From positions 12,336,663 to 12,400,662 of the forward strand of contig OY986964.1 of NCBI GenBank assembly GCA_963920575.1: a DNA stretch of 64,000 nucleotides, in the 5' to 3' direction. Shown here piece after piece: positions 45,401-59,600 of the stretch; position 1 is the first letter of the stretch, and each line of letters opens with the position of its first letter. Source of the stretch: Narthecium ossifragum. Its lineage: Eukaryota; Streptophyta; Magnoliopsida; Dioscoreales; Nartheciaceae. The translations under genes and the position numbers were made by a program. Under the pieces are notes generated by a model. It was not told the origin of the DNA. It did no database searches and saw nothing but the letters and a program-made list of their open reading frames with translations.

Positions 45401-48400
45401 TCGACAATACTGAACACCTGTAATACAAAACTGACGGCAGTTCAATTATGTGCTTCATAGGCAGGGTTTTATTGATTGCCATAATGGTTGGCATATACTG
45501 GCATGTTCTAATACGTATCATGCCGGTAAATTCCCGGTACCATGCCTATATTGTCACAGCCATGTGCCAATACATATATCAGCTAAAGAACTTGGTGCCG
45601 CCAGCATGAAATCTGTGCTTAGTATCGGCACATGTTGTGCATATCGGCACCTACCGTGCTAGTCTCTGGCCGGCACAACATGTGCCATCAGCACGGCGCA
45701 CGGCAATCTTTGTAGGGTTATAGCAAAAAAGAAGTGTGTTACAAACTAAACCTTGATTGCTCCTTCAGCACGTATAGACATGTATAGTCTTCTCTCAGGT
45801 TTCTGCAGATACAAAATAATTGAATCATAAGATCATATAGGCACTATCTAAGCATGAAGAACCACTAATCCACTGAAAGAGAATGAAGCTTCCTACACAC
45901 AAGGACACCAGTAAAAATAGTAGTATTAAAAAAATTACGAAGTTGAAATGAATTACACAACAGCAAAAGATGGGTTGTTTACTCTCGATGCTTTCAAATG
46001 AGAATTCATCAGATGCCTGCAAAACCGGACTAATAGAAGCAAGCAAGTTGAAAAGGCATTGAGGATTTAGCTAAGCCCTGCTGTGTTTGAGCACAGTTTG
46101 GTAAGCCCATGGACGCCAATTTTTGGGGACTTGGACGAACATCCAAAGTCAATGGTTGGAGGGGTATTTGGGTGAAACTTGTCACGTTATGGTTGCATCA
46201 ATTGGATGACCAACATCACTTAATAATTCTCCAGGACTCTTGGAATACAAATAGAAAGCTGCACCAAAATTTAATTCCTTGCAATTTGAGAAATGAGAAG
46301 CAAGGTTCCCATAGTTTGCAAATGCTATAATGGTTAATACTGGCGCAAAAGCTCGCTATAAAGAACTGCGCAGACCAATTACTTTCCCTATGCCTTTCTG
46401 GTTAATCAAAAGAAATAAACTATAATGCAATATATGGTGGGTATTTCAAGGCATACTCTCACCAAAACTTTAGTTTTTCTTTACAAACAATGGCTTTGAA
46501 TTCTTCGCAAACTTAAATTATAGTCATGGGCTTCAATGAACTATGAGGCAAGGATTCCTTTACCGATCATCGACCGGCAAAAGTCGAGTCAGCGGGAGAC
46601 CGGCTCAGCTATTGATGGGTAAGTAACGAGTTTCGGGTCATTATTATATTTCGATGCTTAAGTATAAGTAATAGGTTCGGGTCATCGGGTGTGGAACCCG
46701 TTGTGCTTTTAAAACACAATCACATCTCTCTTCGAGACCTCATCTCCCTCTCTCTCTCGTTCCCATTGGACGCCCCCATCACTCTCTAACCATGATCTAC
46801 AGATCCCAAGCCCCCATCACCCTTTAATGGCTGCTGCCAATCTCTTTCAACTGAAACCCATTGCCTTCTCCGGAATCCTCGCCAGAGTCCACCAATGACC
46901 CTTTCCTCTCTCATTCTCATTGGATTTTTCTCTCTCTCACCTCCCTGCGCCACCGGCACACAGGGCCGGCACCGGTAGTGCCGGCGGCAAGTGCCATGTC
47001 GGCCGAAGGTCGGAACGGCACATTCCTCCGGCACGGCAATCCTTGCTATGACGATTGGAGGCCACAACCTACAGGTTTTTCCTTGAAGGGATCCAGCAGT
47101 AATGTTTTACACTTGAAATGTAGATTTCAATCATGGAATTGGACTATGATCCTCTAATGAATATTATTGAACGAGTAACAAAACTTATCTCAGAGAGTGA
47201 GATAAAGTGTTGAAGATAACTAATGCAATGTCAGAAAGATTTAGCATTTAGAGCACTGAACCATCACTCCAAGCGAAGAAATGCAGCCAAAATTAATGCA
47301 AAGTCAGCTATCTGTGGACTACAGGCTTTTGACAACTTTGACAGCGAATTCATACCTCTGATGTCGAAGGTAAGCAAACAGGCGCATATTCTTTTATATC
47401 GTCAAGACTGTAAGTTCCCAGAATTCGCTCCCCAGGTACCTAGTGAAGCAAACATGAGACCACCAAGAAATATGATGCAATCAAATTTTCTGAAGTGGAA
47501 AAAATAAGCATACTTCAATGACGAGACGATGAGGGTAGCAGGGTTCATCCCATGCATATTGGCAAGATGTGTAGGAATACACAGTAGTTTCAAAGCTTTC
47601 ACACTTTTGCTGGTATATGCGCAGCTTCTGTAGACAAAAATACAATAATGAAAAACGTTTACTGCAGTAAGCATGTGTTTTCTCAAAACGACATCCAAGA
47701 AGAATTACTTGGCCATGTATCTCATGACTATCTGATCACGTTATATGCCTTGAATTCCAGTGATCAGATAAATTGTTACCCATTTCATTAGCAGCTATAA
47801 AACTTCAATTGGTAAAGTAATCATCATTATCAGTCTCTGAAATTCTTACGAAGCATATATAATCTTTGCTACTGAACTCTGAAAAAGCTAAAATAATAAT
47901 TAGCTCATTTTATATGGCCGAAGACTTTTCATTATAGACTGAAGCACCACTGGACATGAGCTTTTCTTATAATAATCAAAATACTGCATACCTCCATTGA
48001 GAAATTGTCTACCCTGTATGGCATAAAGCCAGTCTTATCATCAGACAAAAGAATCAACTGCGTCACAGAATTCCCATTAGAACTCCTCATGATTCTGTCG
48101 CTACTAACAACTAAATCAGCATTCTGTACTTCCACGCGAACCATATTTAATGCACCAGAGACATTGTGCATCTTAACTTGAGCGTCACCTAGATAATCAG
48201 GAAGAAAACTGCCCGACCATTGCCAGCCAGGCTCACTGAAACGAATTGAAACAAGCAAATCTCTGCAAGAACATTTTTCCCCAAACATGAGAATCAAATT
48301 CTTTATTGTAGAAACAAAGGTGCAGTCATAATTTCATAGTAAATTAATTATATGTATCTATGAAGGAACATTACTTGGGACTATGTAGGAAGAATGTCAC

Positions 48401-51400
48401 ATATGAGATGTTCCTATGGAAATCTACCATAGCTGAGAAGCATAAAGAAAGCACATGATCACAGAGAAGATTATGAGAAGAGATCACTTAAAGAGTTCAC
48501 GTATCATTCTTGCAAAGGAAGTTAAGTAATAAACACAAAAAAGAGTACGATGAACCAAATCGGTATTCTTGTAAACAATACCGATTGAGGAATTTTAAAC
48601 AAACTCCTATCTCCACCATTATCCTCATATAGGCCTAGATGCCAAGAGAATGTATCCGCCATAACCTCGCCCAAAATGTTTTCGCAAGCCCTACTTCAAT
48701 TTGTTATCTTAGCAACCATCAAATCGAGTCCAATTACAGCAATCCCTCTGTGTTTGTGGAAGATAAACTGAGTACAAGATTCTCAAGCAATTTCTTGAAA
48801 TATGTGATCAAAACGTTATCCATCGTTTTAGAAAGATAATGATGTTGAGTATTAAGACTTCAAAAATCCATGACAACCATCTACATGTGGAGAACTTAAA
48901 CTATATTGTAAAGAACCAGCATTGCATGTGGAGAATTTAAACTTATCATGCACGAGACCAATTGTATGTTAACCTCTGTAAGCATCTCATGAAATCGGTT
49001 TTATGACCGTATACTCATCTATCGTCCTCAACTTACATACCTATACACTCCCAATTTTACAGTCAGAGACTTTAAAAATATTCAACTTTAACTTACACAA
49101 CAGCACCATACACCAGGATCATTTTCTGTTATATGGCATCATAAATAATATCGAATAAGTAGCTATAAACAATTGTGATGCTACGGTTTCTCTGACAATG
49201 TAGATTTTCCAAATTTCTTCGGAGACAACATGGTCTATTGAAACTCCATAACTGGCTATCTTTGATGAAGTGAAAACAATGTGCCGCAAAACATTTTGCA
49301 AACATAGAACGGGAGAATGCCACAATTCTAGTCAGTACCAATACCATAACAACTGATAATTGAGAAAATTAAATACAAACTATAGCATGCAAATATTATG
49401 CATACAGCAATTACAAAATAAGAGAACAGAAAGAAAACAAAAATGTCCAGAGCCATGCAAATGAAGAATAAATAATTAAGCTACACGGCTATATGATCAG
49501 ATATCTAATTGAGCAATATGCAGCATTTCTAGGAGAAATAAAAGACAAGTAACCTTGTTGTATCAGAACAGTGAAGATGAGAATGTTGTCCAACACGCAA
49601 ATGATAAAAGCTATTGGTCCCTTTCTGCTTATAACACAAGTCTCTGGTGCAAGCATTGCAAATAACATATCTGAAGAAAATTTGAAATAAATGTTAGCAC
49701 ACAACCACATATATACTAATTTAACTGCAAAAGCAAACATGTTAGGCCAAATAACACTACCATTGTTCATAACATGGAGTCCAAATAATGCTTGGTAAAA
49801 AAGCGCTAAAAAAATAAGTACTTTGATCAGAACACTCAAAAGTAGGGCTGTCAAAGAGTTGGTATCGAACCAGCTGGCCCAGCTTGTTATTAGCTCTTTG
49901 AGGGAATCAAACTCAAATCCCAGCTAATCAACATAAATTGAGTGACTTACAATCAAGACGATATCGAGATATTATCATGAAAAGGGAGATGTGATCCATT
50001 GTCTTGCCAACGCCATTTAAACAATCAACAGTAAAGGCACCAAGTGTCGATATCGATCTCAAGCTGGAAATAGCTCATCCTGCTGTCTAGCTTTTTATGC
50101 CCATCCTGACTTGAGAGTACTTATTTTTATGCTCAGCACCACCATCGATTTGTGCTGAGAAACCCGAGTTAGGATTTTCACCAAAGGGACAGGCCACGGT
50201 TGAGGGTCTTGAAAGTAGAGACTTGAGAGTTGAGACCATGGATTTCCATACCGGCCGGTATTTACCGTACCGGTGGCTAACCGGGACAGTTTTCCCCCCC
50301 AGATCGGATCAGGGGGAGACCGGATGTGTACCGGCCGGTTTGTAACCGGCCCCTAAAAAAACCTGAGGAAGAGAGGTGAAGGAGAGGGGGAAGCAAATAG
50401 CCAAATTACATAATACAATAATGGCCGCCCATATACACCATCATATCCTAAGGTTTCGGCACATAGGGTATAAAAAATTATATAAACTACCCCTATCAAC
50501 AGATCTCAAATCCATTTTTTGGTTCGGGGGCGCTGCCCCCGGAGACCCCCGCCGGGGCGCTGCCCCGGACCCCGTCAGCTCTGCGTAGTGCGTCATGGTC
50601 GGGTCCGGAACGATCAGGCTCCACAAACTCAACAAGGAAGAGGGAGGGGGAGAAAGAGAGGAAAATGTATTAAACTATTATAAATGTAGAAAAATGGAAA
50701 TGTAGAAAAATTAAAAATAATTGTAAAACTATTATAAATGTAGGAAAATGTATTAAGCTATTGCTTATTTTCCATGTATTGTATTATACTACTTTGACAA
50801 CTTATCACTCTGCTTTCATATAAGAAATGATATTTGGCTAATTAGAGATATTGAATACAAGTGAATATCAACTTTAATTGTTAATTACATTAGTTAGCTT
50901 CAATATATTTCAAATCAAATAAGAAACGAGCGAAAAACGCCATAAAAGAAGCCAAACCAGCCTTTCATGACCGGTTTGGATGCGTACCGGTATGGTACGC
51001 ACCATACCGGCGGTACATACCGTACCGGCGGGTGGCCGGAACGGCGCGTACCACCGGGACGATAATCCATGGTTGAGACATGAATCAAAGACAGGCATTT
51101 TGATTTGCACTCTCCCATAAATGTAAGGCAGAGAAGCTAGAAGCAGAATTTGAGGAAGTCTGAAATGAAATTGTAAATGGGCATATAACCAGCAATTTCT
51201 CAGCGACACGAGGTTTTTTGAGAACACTGCAGCAGGCTAAGTGAGATAATAGACTCTAACCAGTTCCAAATGCCAAGCATACTTAAAACATGTACAAGAT
51301 CATCACAGAGACTTTCTTGCAGTAATCATGTGAGAAACTACTAAGTTTATTAAAGGGTTTTGGAGCTTGATGGTAATTGCATGGAATTCCAGTACTCCAA

Positions 51401-51968
51401 GGCCCATCATTCACCTAATTTAGAAAGCATTGGATTAAATTATATGTTCCCGCACACAGCTGCATGAAGATTTATCAGCATTCATTTAAACCTCTATACT
51501 GAGGGCTGATCTCTTCTAATAGAAACAATCAAGTGAATCACCATTTATATAAAATCTCATGCATTTTACTTTCTTATGCCGAGTCTTTTTTCTACTTTTT
51601 AGCACTATTGTAATAATGCTCCTACACAAGGATTCCTTTCCCGATCGATAACCTAGTTATCGACCGGCAACAGTCGAGCCGGTGGGAGACCGGCTCAGCT
51701 TTTGAGTCGGATACTAGCTCAGAGATATCGATGGGTAAGTAATGGGTTTTGGTTATTATATTTTGTTGCTTAAGTATAAGTAACGGGTTCGGGTCATTGG
51801 GTGTGAAACACGTTATGCTTTTAAAACACGTTCTCATCGGACGCTCTCATCGCCCTTTAATGGCTGTTGCCATTGCTGGAACCCCATCGCCTTAAACAGA
51901 AACCCATTGCCTTCACCGGAATACTCGTAAGAGTCCATCAATGACCCTTTCCTCTCTCATTCTCATCG

Positions 51969-52005
<37 letters not shown>

Positions 52006-55000
52006 TCCCTGTGCTGCCAGGGCTGGCACCACTAGTGCCGGCAGCAGCACAGCAATCCTTGCTCCTACATACACCACTTCATGTAACTAAGTAACTAACC
52101 GTATCTTCTAGCTGATGTGAAGCTTCTATCATAAATTCAATGTCCTTTCAGTGATACGTAAGTAAAAATCACCTTCCAAACATATGAAAGTATCTACTGA
52201 ATATGAAAAGATGACAGGAATAATCGGGGTTGGAGTGCTTAACACTGTCAACTGAAGGAATTACCTCGGTTGGAAGGCGATAGCCCTTGTTATTCCAGAC
52301 AGTTCTCCAGTAAGAGAAATTGATGTAACGGAAACCAGGAATGCACCAGCTGCAAATGGCTGAGGAATACTCACATTAGTTGAACCGCTTGCAGGAACAA
52401 GAGGAAATGGGCTTGACCGACGCTGGCTCCGAGCTATTTCTGTTTGGCATTGATGGAAAGAAGCAGACAAACTGACCATAATGTTTGCTGCAGAATTAGG
52501 ATCATGTGGAGCATACATAAATGCCTTAACCATTCTGCTGTCTAGCTTTTTATGCTCATCCTGACTTCCAACCTTCCCACGCAAAGTTAATGAATTAATT
52601 TCAAATCCCTTGCTCTCAGCTCTCTCTCTCAAGAAGATGGTGCTTTCTGCTGAGAAAGAATTCATGCAACTTCTGGCATTAAGGTTTCCATGAAGTGTCT
52701 CTGACTCGGAAGACAAAAGATCAAGACCATGTTTTTCAACTGCAACACGCTCATGCCCAGTGCAATGGTAACTGGAAGGGAGAACATGGCAATTGTTGTT
52801 GCTTCCATGGTCACTGTCCATGATGGTGAGTGACAGACCCGTGCAATTATAGAGCAAAAATGGCGCATATAGGCATATTTCTCGAGCACCACAAAATGCA
52901 TCCATCACCTTCTCAAGCGACAAAAATAGAGGACCTACAACAATTAAAGGTATGTGAGCCACTCACACGGCCCCTATTCAATAAGCAGATAAAAAATTAT
53001 TAAATAATAAAATTTTCTTTTACCATTAGATGCGTCACGGACAAATGCCAGTGTCTCAGATGAAGAAAACTTGGATCCTTTTAACATGGCAATTTCAGTG
53101 AAAGACTCAGCACGAGGAAATTTTGAAGTCACAGACCGGAATTCTTGTACATTAAATGTGATTCCAAGGTCATGTGCAAAATCGAAAAGATAAACAGACG
53201 CAGCACCTCCCTGAGAATTACAACATTTAACAATTAATCAATGAAATTAGAAATTTGTCTAGTAAACTGCAGAGGAGCACAAGTTTAAGGCACACCTCAG
53301 GTATGGACATTGAATTTGTACACCCACCACTATCAATTGTCAAAGATAAACCCACAGGCAGATAATTTTTAACCAACAAAGGAGTAGTCAGCCTCACTTG
53401 ACGGATAAGACAATCCTTTCTAAGATCAGAACTCTGCATTTTCTGATGACTAGGTTTTCTTGCACCACCTGACGAAGACAGGTTATAATCTTGAATTGAT
53501 ATGCAACAACGAAATGGATCCCTACTGGGATGACAAGGATAACACACAAATGATCTCAAGAATCCCAGCCTGTTTTCCTGTGAGAGTATATTGGATAGTG
53601 AGTGTGCTTCACTCCATAAGTAACTGGTACCGGCAGGACGCCACCTCAATTGACCAGCCTCTGCCAAATGTAGTGGGAGTGGAAAATCTTGTCCTGGGAG
53701 TATTGGATCCAGAATCTTAACCAATCAAAGAAAGATGCTATTATTTGATTAGAAAATAATTTAGTAAAATTACAGTTTGAGCAATTGAATAAGACGATAA
53801 AACAAAGTTGGCAAGAAAGGAAAGATACAGACAATTGTGAAAACAATTTAGTCAACTTACAGCTTAATGCAATTGAGTAAAAGTGATGAACAAGTTGAGC
53901 AAGCAAGAGAAGATACAGAAAATTGTGGAAAGGATATCAGAACGCATAGAAAAGGATATCAGAACGCATAGATGATAGAAAAGTGTACACTGTTGATTCT
54001 ATTCAACATAGATGAAAGAGCAAGGGAAAAATCAAACTAAAATTTGCAAATTTAGTAATTCCTGAATAAAGAAAATGCAATGTTTTACGCATAGCCTTGT
54101 ACTTTTGGGTCATGGGAAAAAATGAATTCTCTACAGTACACAAATATCACCATTCTTGCGCATCACCCCAAAGGAAATTGCTCCGTAGCTGTAGCAGATT
54201 AAACCACATCACCAATAAGACCTCCTAACCTACAAATAGCATCGAAGGTCCCATGGTACGAAAATATCAATGATTGGTGCCATGTTAAGAGTTTGTTGAC
54301 AATCTGGTGGTCTAACTATCTAAATGGGAGTTCCATCAACATAGAGAGCAGTACTTTAAAGCCGGCTCCTCTTGTTTGGAGAAGGCTTGGATAGTTAAAT
54401 ACCAAGAACCATCAAAGTTCTGATTGCATACCTTTGGAGAAAATCCCAAGGGAATGTCGAAACGTATTTCAAGAGGCATTGAGGTAGCATTGAAGAGTAT
54501 GACCTGCAAATAAGTAGCTGTCAGGGCCAACAACAACACTACTTGAATAAATTACAGTATCATCAGTAGCACGTACCGTCGCATACAAACGTATCCTTTT
54601 GATGTAGTGATGTATTGAAACCTCAAATACGACAGGAACAACTAACCCATTGTCCTTGTGATGTATATACTGCTCTACATTCCTTCTGTCATAACCTGAA
54701 GCATCATTCGCTTCATTATCCTCTTTCATAGATGATGTGTAATTTGAAAAATTTACTTCGAAGTAACTAAGTCCAACTAGGTCCATCGACATAGGTTTGG
54801 AGGGCTCAGAAGTTCCATCAAATTGGATGGAAATCATATGATGTGATGCATTGCCAGCTTTTCTGTCGGTAAGTCGTTCCGAAGAGGAAACTGCCTTATC
54901 TTGGAAAAATTGTTCATCAGAAGTTTGTTCAACATATATTGGAGCAGAAAAACCTGGCTGCACATAATTCTTAGGTTCCATAGAGTAGCTGTGCATATTA

Positions 55001-55614
55001 TGTCCATTACCAGAACAACGGAACACATGGAAAGACAAAGGCAAGGACGTGTCATTGCAAAGAATGTAGGGGGCATATTCTCTGGTATGTATGTCATCAG
55101 CAGTTTGAAACCCCAAATGTTCTTGGCCTTCATTATGCCCATCTGGTTCATTTTGGCCCAAGGCATTCTTAATTATCTGATGTGCCCTATAAATAACCTG
55201 CAATAAGCAATTAGGATCCACAAATTAGACAGAAAAAGAACAATGTAGCAGTCTAATAGCAATAGTTCCAATCATGACGTTTGGGAGGAGAGCCCACTGC
55301 ATATATTGGCCAAAATGTTGTATCAATAGCGTCTCGTCAACAATGTCAAATGCCCAAGACGAGGAAGTTCAAAGTTCAATCATGGCTGTTCAATTGTCAA
55401 AAAGTGATCACGACCAAAAGTAAAATATACGAATTAATCCCATGTTTTGATGAGGCAAAGATGTAAAGTGAGGCGCTAAGACCCTTCATAAGGCAAGGCA
55501 TAAGTCTTAAAGAATGAGTTAATCCCTATGAATTTTCAACAAAAATACAAAGAAGCACAAGAGGGGCATGCACACGCGTGTATATGAGTGAGTGTGTTTG
55601 TCTCTCTGTACATC

Positions 55615-55645
<31 letters not shown>

Positions 55646-56575
55646 GTGTGTGTGTGAGTTGGACTAGACGCCACTCGGGTATTCTTTTACCAACTTTTTA
55701 AGCGTAGATTTGCCTCGAGACGTGGTTACACGAGATTAAACACAAAACCACTAAACCACCCGGTTTTGAAAACTAAAATTAAAATAGATAACAAAATTTT
55801 AAAAAAGAAATAAAATGTTCCCTAATTTTTAGGAGAACGTTACGCCCGACTTCGTTATCTCTCCGGCGCCAGCGACCTCTCTGGCAACTTCGTTATGGAG
55901 ACGAGCTCCATTAATAATGATGGTTAGAACCTACGAACAAAGATAGACCAACAAAGGTCCATCTGGATAGCCCAAGAACAAATTTTTCACAATGGCTTAG
56001 AATGTAGCATTAAGATTTCGATTTTCCATGGATTCCAAACAAAAAATTAGGAAACAAGGAAACCCACATACTTTATACTGAAAGCCCTAAAACCGGGTCA
56101 CGCACGACAAAATCAAGATTTTAGAGGCAAGACTCAAACTTCTTCACCAAGTCCAGCAATGCAAGATGAAAATTTCACCGTCACTTGAGATTTCTAAAGC
56201 AAGATGGCAATTATATCATCAAAGAGAAAAGGCACAACCAAAACTGGCAAAAACAATTGTCGTGAGGCTGAGTGGTGGAGGTCGACAGAGTCTGTCACCG
56301 GAGCCAGAGGGTTAGTCTGTTGCCGGAGAGGTTGCCGGAGACAGAGAGATTCGCCTAAAAATTAGGAAACATATTATTTTCTTAATTTTCTTATTTACTT
56401 TAATTTAGTTTTCAAAACCAAGTAGTTTAACGGTTTTGGGTTTAATCTCGTGTAACCCACCATATATAACTGAAGGGAGACCACCCTAGCCAACTCCACG
56501 TCATCCACCACGCCATCAAACCGTGCTAGGGGCACGGGCGTAACTACTAGTGTGTGTGTATATGGATTATGGATA

Positions 56576-56641
<66 letters not shown>

Positions 56642-59600
56642 CTAATAATGATATCATCAATAGGCACTATAAGCATAAAATCAATTATAAATATTTGTTT
56701 GTCGAATAGATTAAAATGCTAACAAGTGACAACGAATCAAATTGTGAGAGATAGGAGGCTCAAAAGGAGTACACACAATGGGAACAAACAACGAATCAAA
56801 TTGTGAGAGATAGGAGGCTCAAAAGGAGTATACACAATGGGAACAAAAGGGCAAAAACACGAAATATCATCTTAATATTCATTGTTATGTATGTTTATAT
56901 ACTATCAGGTTTGAGCATCTCCAATGTATGACATCATGTTTTCTGTGGCCCAAGATAACTTGATTCTTGTTTCAGTCATGTTGCATTAAAACGAAACTGA
57001 AGGTGAGCCTTGAGTATGCCTTTTAAAGCACTATTTTCATCTCCCTCATTCAGATGTACAATGTAAATGAATCAGAAAAACATAAATAATGAAAATTTAA
57101 CTGCTTTCTAATTTTCTACTAGGCAAAATCTTTACCCTCTGTAGACTAAAAATTGCAGTAAAAGGAAGGCAGAGTGGGAGTGGCTGATACAATGTTAAAA
57201 GATTAATCAGGTTCATGTGCAACCATCCAACCTTCAGTGAGCTTTGCATCAAAAGTTATAAATAGACAGTAAGAAAAACATTGCGTCAGAAAACATTCAG
57301 TAGATGTGTACCTCAAACAGGGGTTCAGTTATATTTAGATTAAGCTGTCTTGTAGACTTCAGATAAATATCTGTAGCTCTAGGCATTGCTAGGCCAACAC
57401 TCTTTGCATGTTTCCGGAGAAAATGGAGTTGAAAGCTCCACGGCTCCAGAAACGGCTCCCATGCAACCTACAAAAGGTTGTCAGGAATGCAAAAATGATA
57501 TTGATAACAAATTAAGAGCAAAAAGAAAAGAAGCAAAGATAACACCTTATCAATGTTATGGTAGTTCACTAAAAGGTCTGCTGTGGCTGAACCATCCATG
57601 GCATCCTCATTTTGCTTGAATTCCACGAGTACATTTCGCGTCAAGGTTTCAAGGATAGGACCATGACGACTCAACTGCATGTCAAGAAGAAATTAATCAG
57701 GATGATTTATGAAACTATAAAATGCAATTGCGGGTGTGTCAACTAGAATCGATGTGACAAAATCCAATTGTGGAGGTGTGCACTAGAATCTATGCGACCA
57801 AACTTTTGAACGTGCAGTTAAAGGTACTAAAAGGATTTTTAAGTTAAACAAAGAAGGAAACATGAAAACGAAGAAATTATACTAAGAACAGTGACAGAAA
57901 AACCAGTCATTTCTAGATCTAAAGGTTCCCTCCCTCTCAACCACAACATCCTTCTCTTTTGGTAGCTCAGATGATGCCGTTCTTTTTTTCTCATCATAAT
58001 CAGTTCCTCGACCAGGACAAATCCTGCCCTCCTGCCTTTCTTTCCATCTCAATGGACTAGAGAATAGGATAAACGTATGGATTTAATTGTCTAAGGGATC
58101 TGGAAGGAAACATTGAAAGAAAGCCTACTGGTTGGCAGGTTTCCCTCAAAAGGGGCCAAGCAGATCTTCATTCAAATTTCTCAATTCCACTTCCAAGGAA
58201 GTGTGTAAAAATCTAGAAAAAGAATATTTGTGGAAAGGCCAGGAGTGAAATTAACTAGGGACAAGACAAGAACACCGGAGCATGTTTTTTAAATGTCAAA
58301 AGAAAGTTAATGAGCTTGACGTAATTTAGACACGAAAAAATATATAAGCACATTGCAAACCAGAAGCTCTCACCTGAAACCCAAGCAAGAAACTCCTGGC
58401 CACATGCTACTCTTAGATTATTTTGGTGAAATTCTATTGAACCATACACATTGGAATCAAAATTCTTAAAATGGCACATATGCAGCTGAGGCCTTGAGGA
58501 GGGGTTCAGAAAAAGACAAGAGACCTGAGAAGACATTCATAAACCTTGTCAAGAAGAATTTCAGAAAGAATCATTCCCCGAGTTCTTTTCAGATGCCAAC
58601 CTATCTTATAATGTGAGACTTTTTTTTATCTCGGCTGACAGGCAATTTATTGATCATACTATTACAAAGATTCTTCTAAGATATCACATCTCAGAATTGT
58701 TGACAACTTGACATCACTATATTAGATAAATGCCACTGGAAATTAAGTTCTTGTCGCACTGTTACGTGTTTAGATGATGGTTGCCATAAAAGATTTGTAC
58801 ATACACCTGCTCTTAAAGTTTCTCCAACGAACGAAACGACCTCTCTACTCTCACATTCAATTAGGGATATAAAAAAAGTCACATGCAATCGACTTAAAGG
58901 CATGTCAAGTTGTGCAGATATATCTATCCCTGTATACTAGATGTGAAGGATTTTGACAGAACTAGATGAAAAGAACCTCACGCACCCAGAAAAAAATTCC
59001 ATATCATATTTAATCCATTCTACCATAAAGAAAGCATATCTACTCCAATTAAATTTCTTCTATTAAATGACCATAATGTCCTAGATCTACCAGGAATTTG
59101 ATGTCACGGAGACATTTGAATACCCTATATGTGAAGGACACAATTGACAATTAAATAGTTATACAAATTGCAGATGACTCAAAGTCTCAAAGAAACCAGG
59201 TTCTGTACCATAAATAGATCTATAACCATTCTCGAAAACATCAATTCCCTACTCAGACTTTTGCTACTAAAGCAAATGCTATTACGTTAGGCAAGTTTCA
59301 GAAGTTCAACAACAATAACATGCTACATTGATATGTTTGAAGATAATTTAGAACTAAAAGGATGACATTTGATTTGAAAAAGACAGCAATCTACAAACTG
59401 AAAATTTGAATAGCGACAAAGACATCTCATTAGATATCAATCATATAATTATTAAGTGATTTCCAAGGAAATTCTCCAACTGTATGGCATACCCTTCCAT
59501 CACTTAACAGCAGAGAAGCCTTCTTCGCATAAATTTTAATAACCATGTCATTACATGGAATCTGGGAAGATGTTGTCTCAGGAAATTTTAGTTGAATGTG

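Larger units (their letters stand above)
47356..55197 (-). other. VPS13: VPS13 VAB/SHR-binding region
   Basis: Exons from 55197 to 47356 encode the VPS13 adaptor-binding / SHR-BD part: NATSMPLEIRFDIPLGFSPK, then LLVKNYLPVGLSLTIDSGG, then SSNGNSVTQLILLSDDKTGF and YTSCQYAWDEPCYPHRL. In yeast and animals this region recruits VPS13 to membranes through adaptors; in Arabidopsis a related region gave the family its SHR-binding name. A 4-kb intron (48263-52264) splits it and holds two hAT-like insertions. Confidence 0.8.

Noticed and set aside
46861..47157. 98-codon open frame in a VPS13 intron
   Set aside because: It lies within the hAT-like element 46549-47045 and runs past its end.
50522..50600. 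GC-rich stem-forming block as possible rRNA or organelle DNA
   Set aside because: It lies inside an hAT-like element with a perfect 8-bp duplication and shows no recognisable rRNA or plastid gene sequence.
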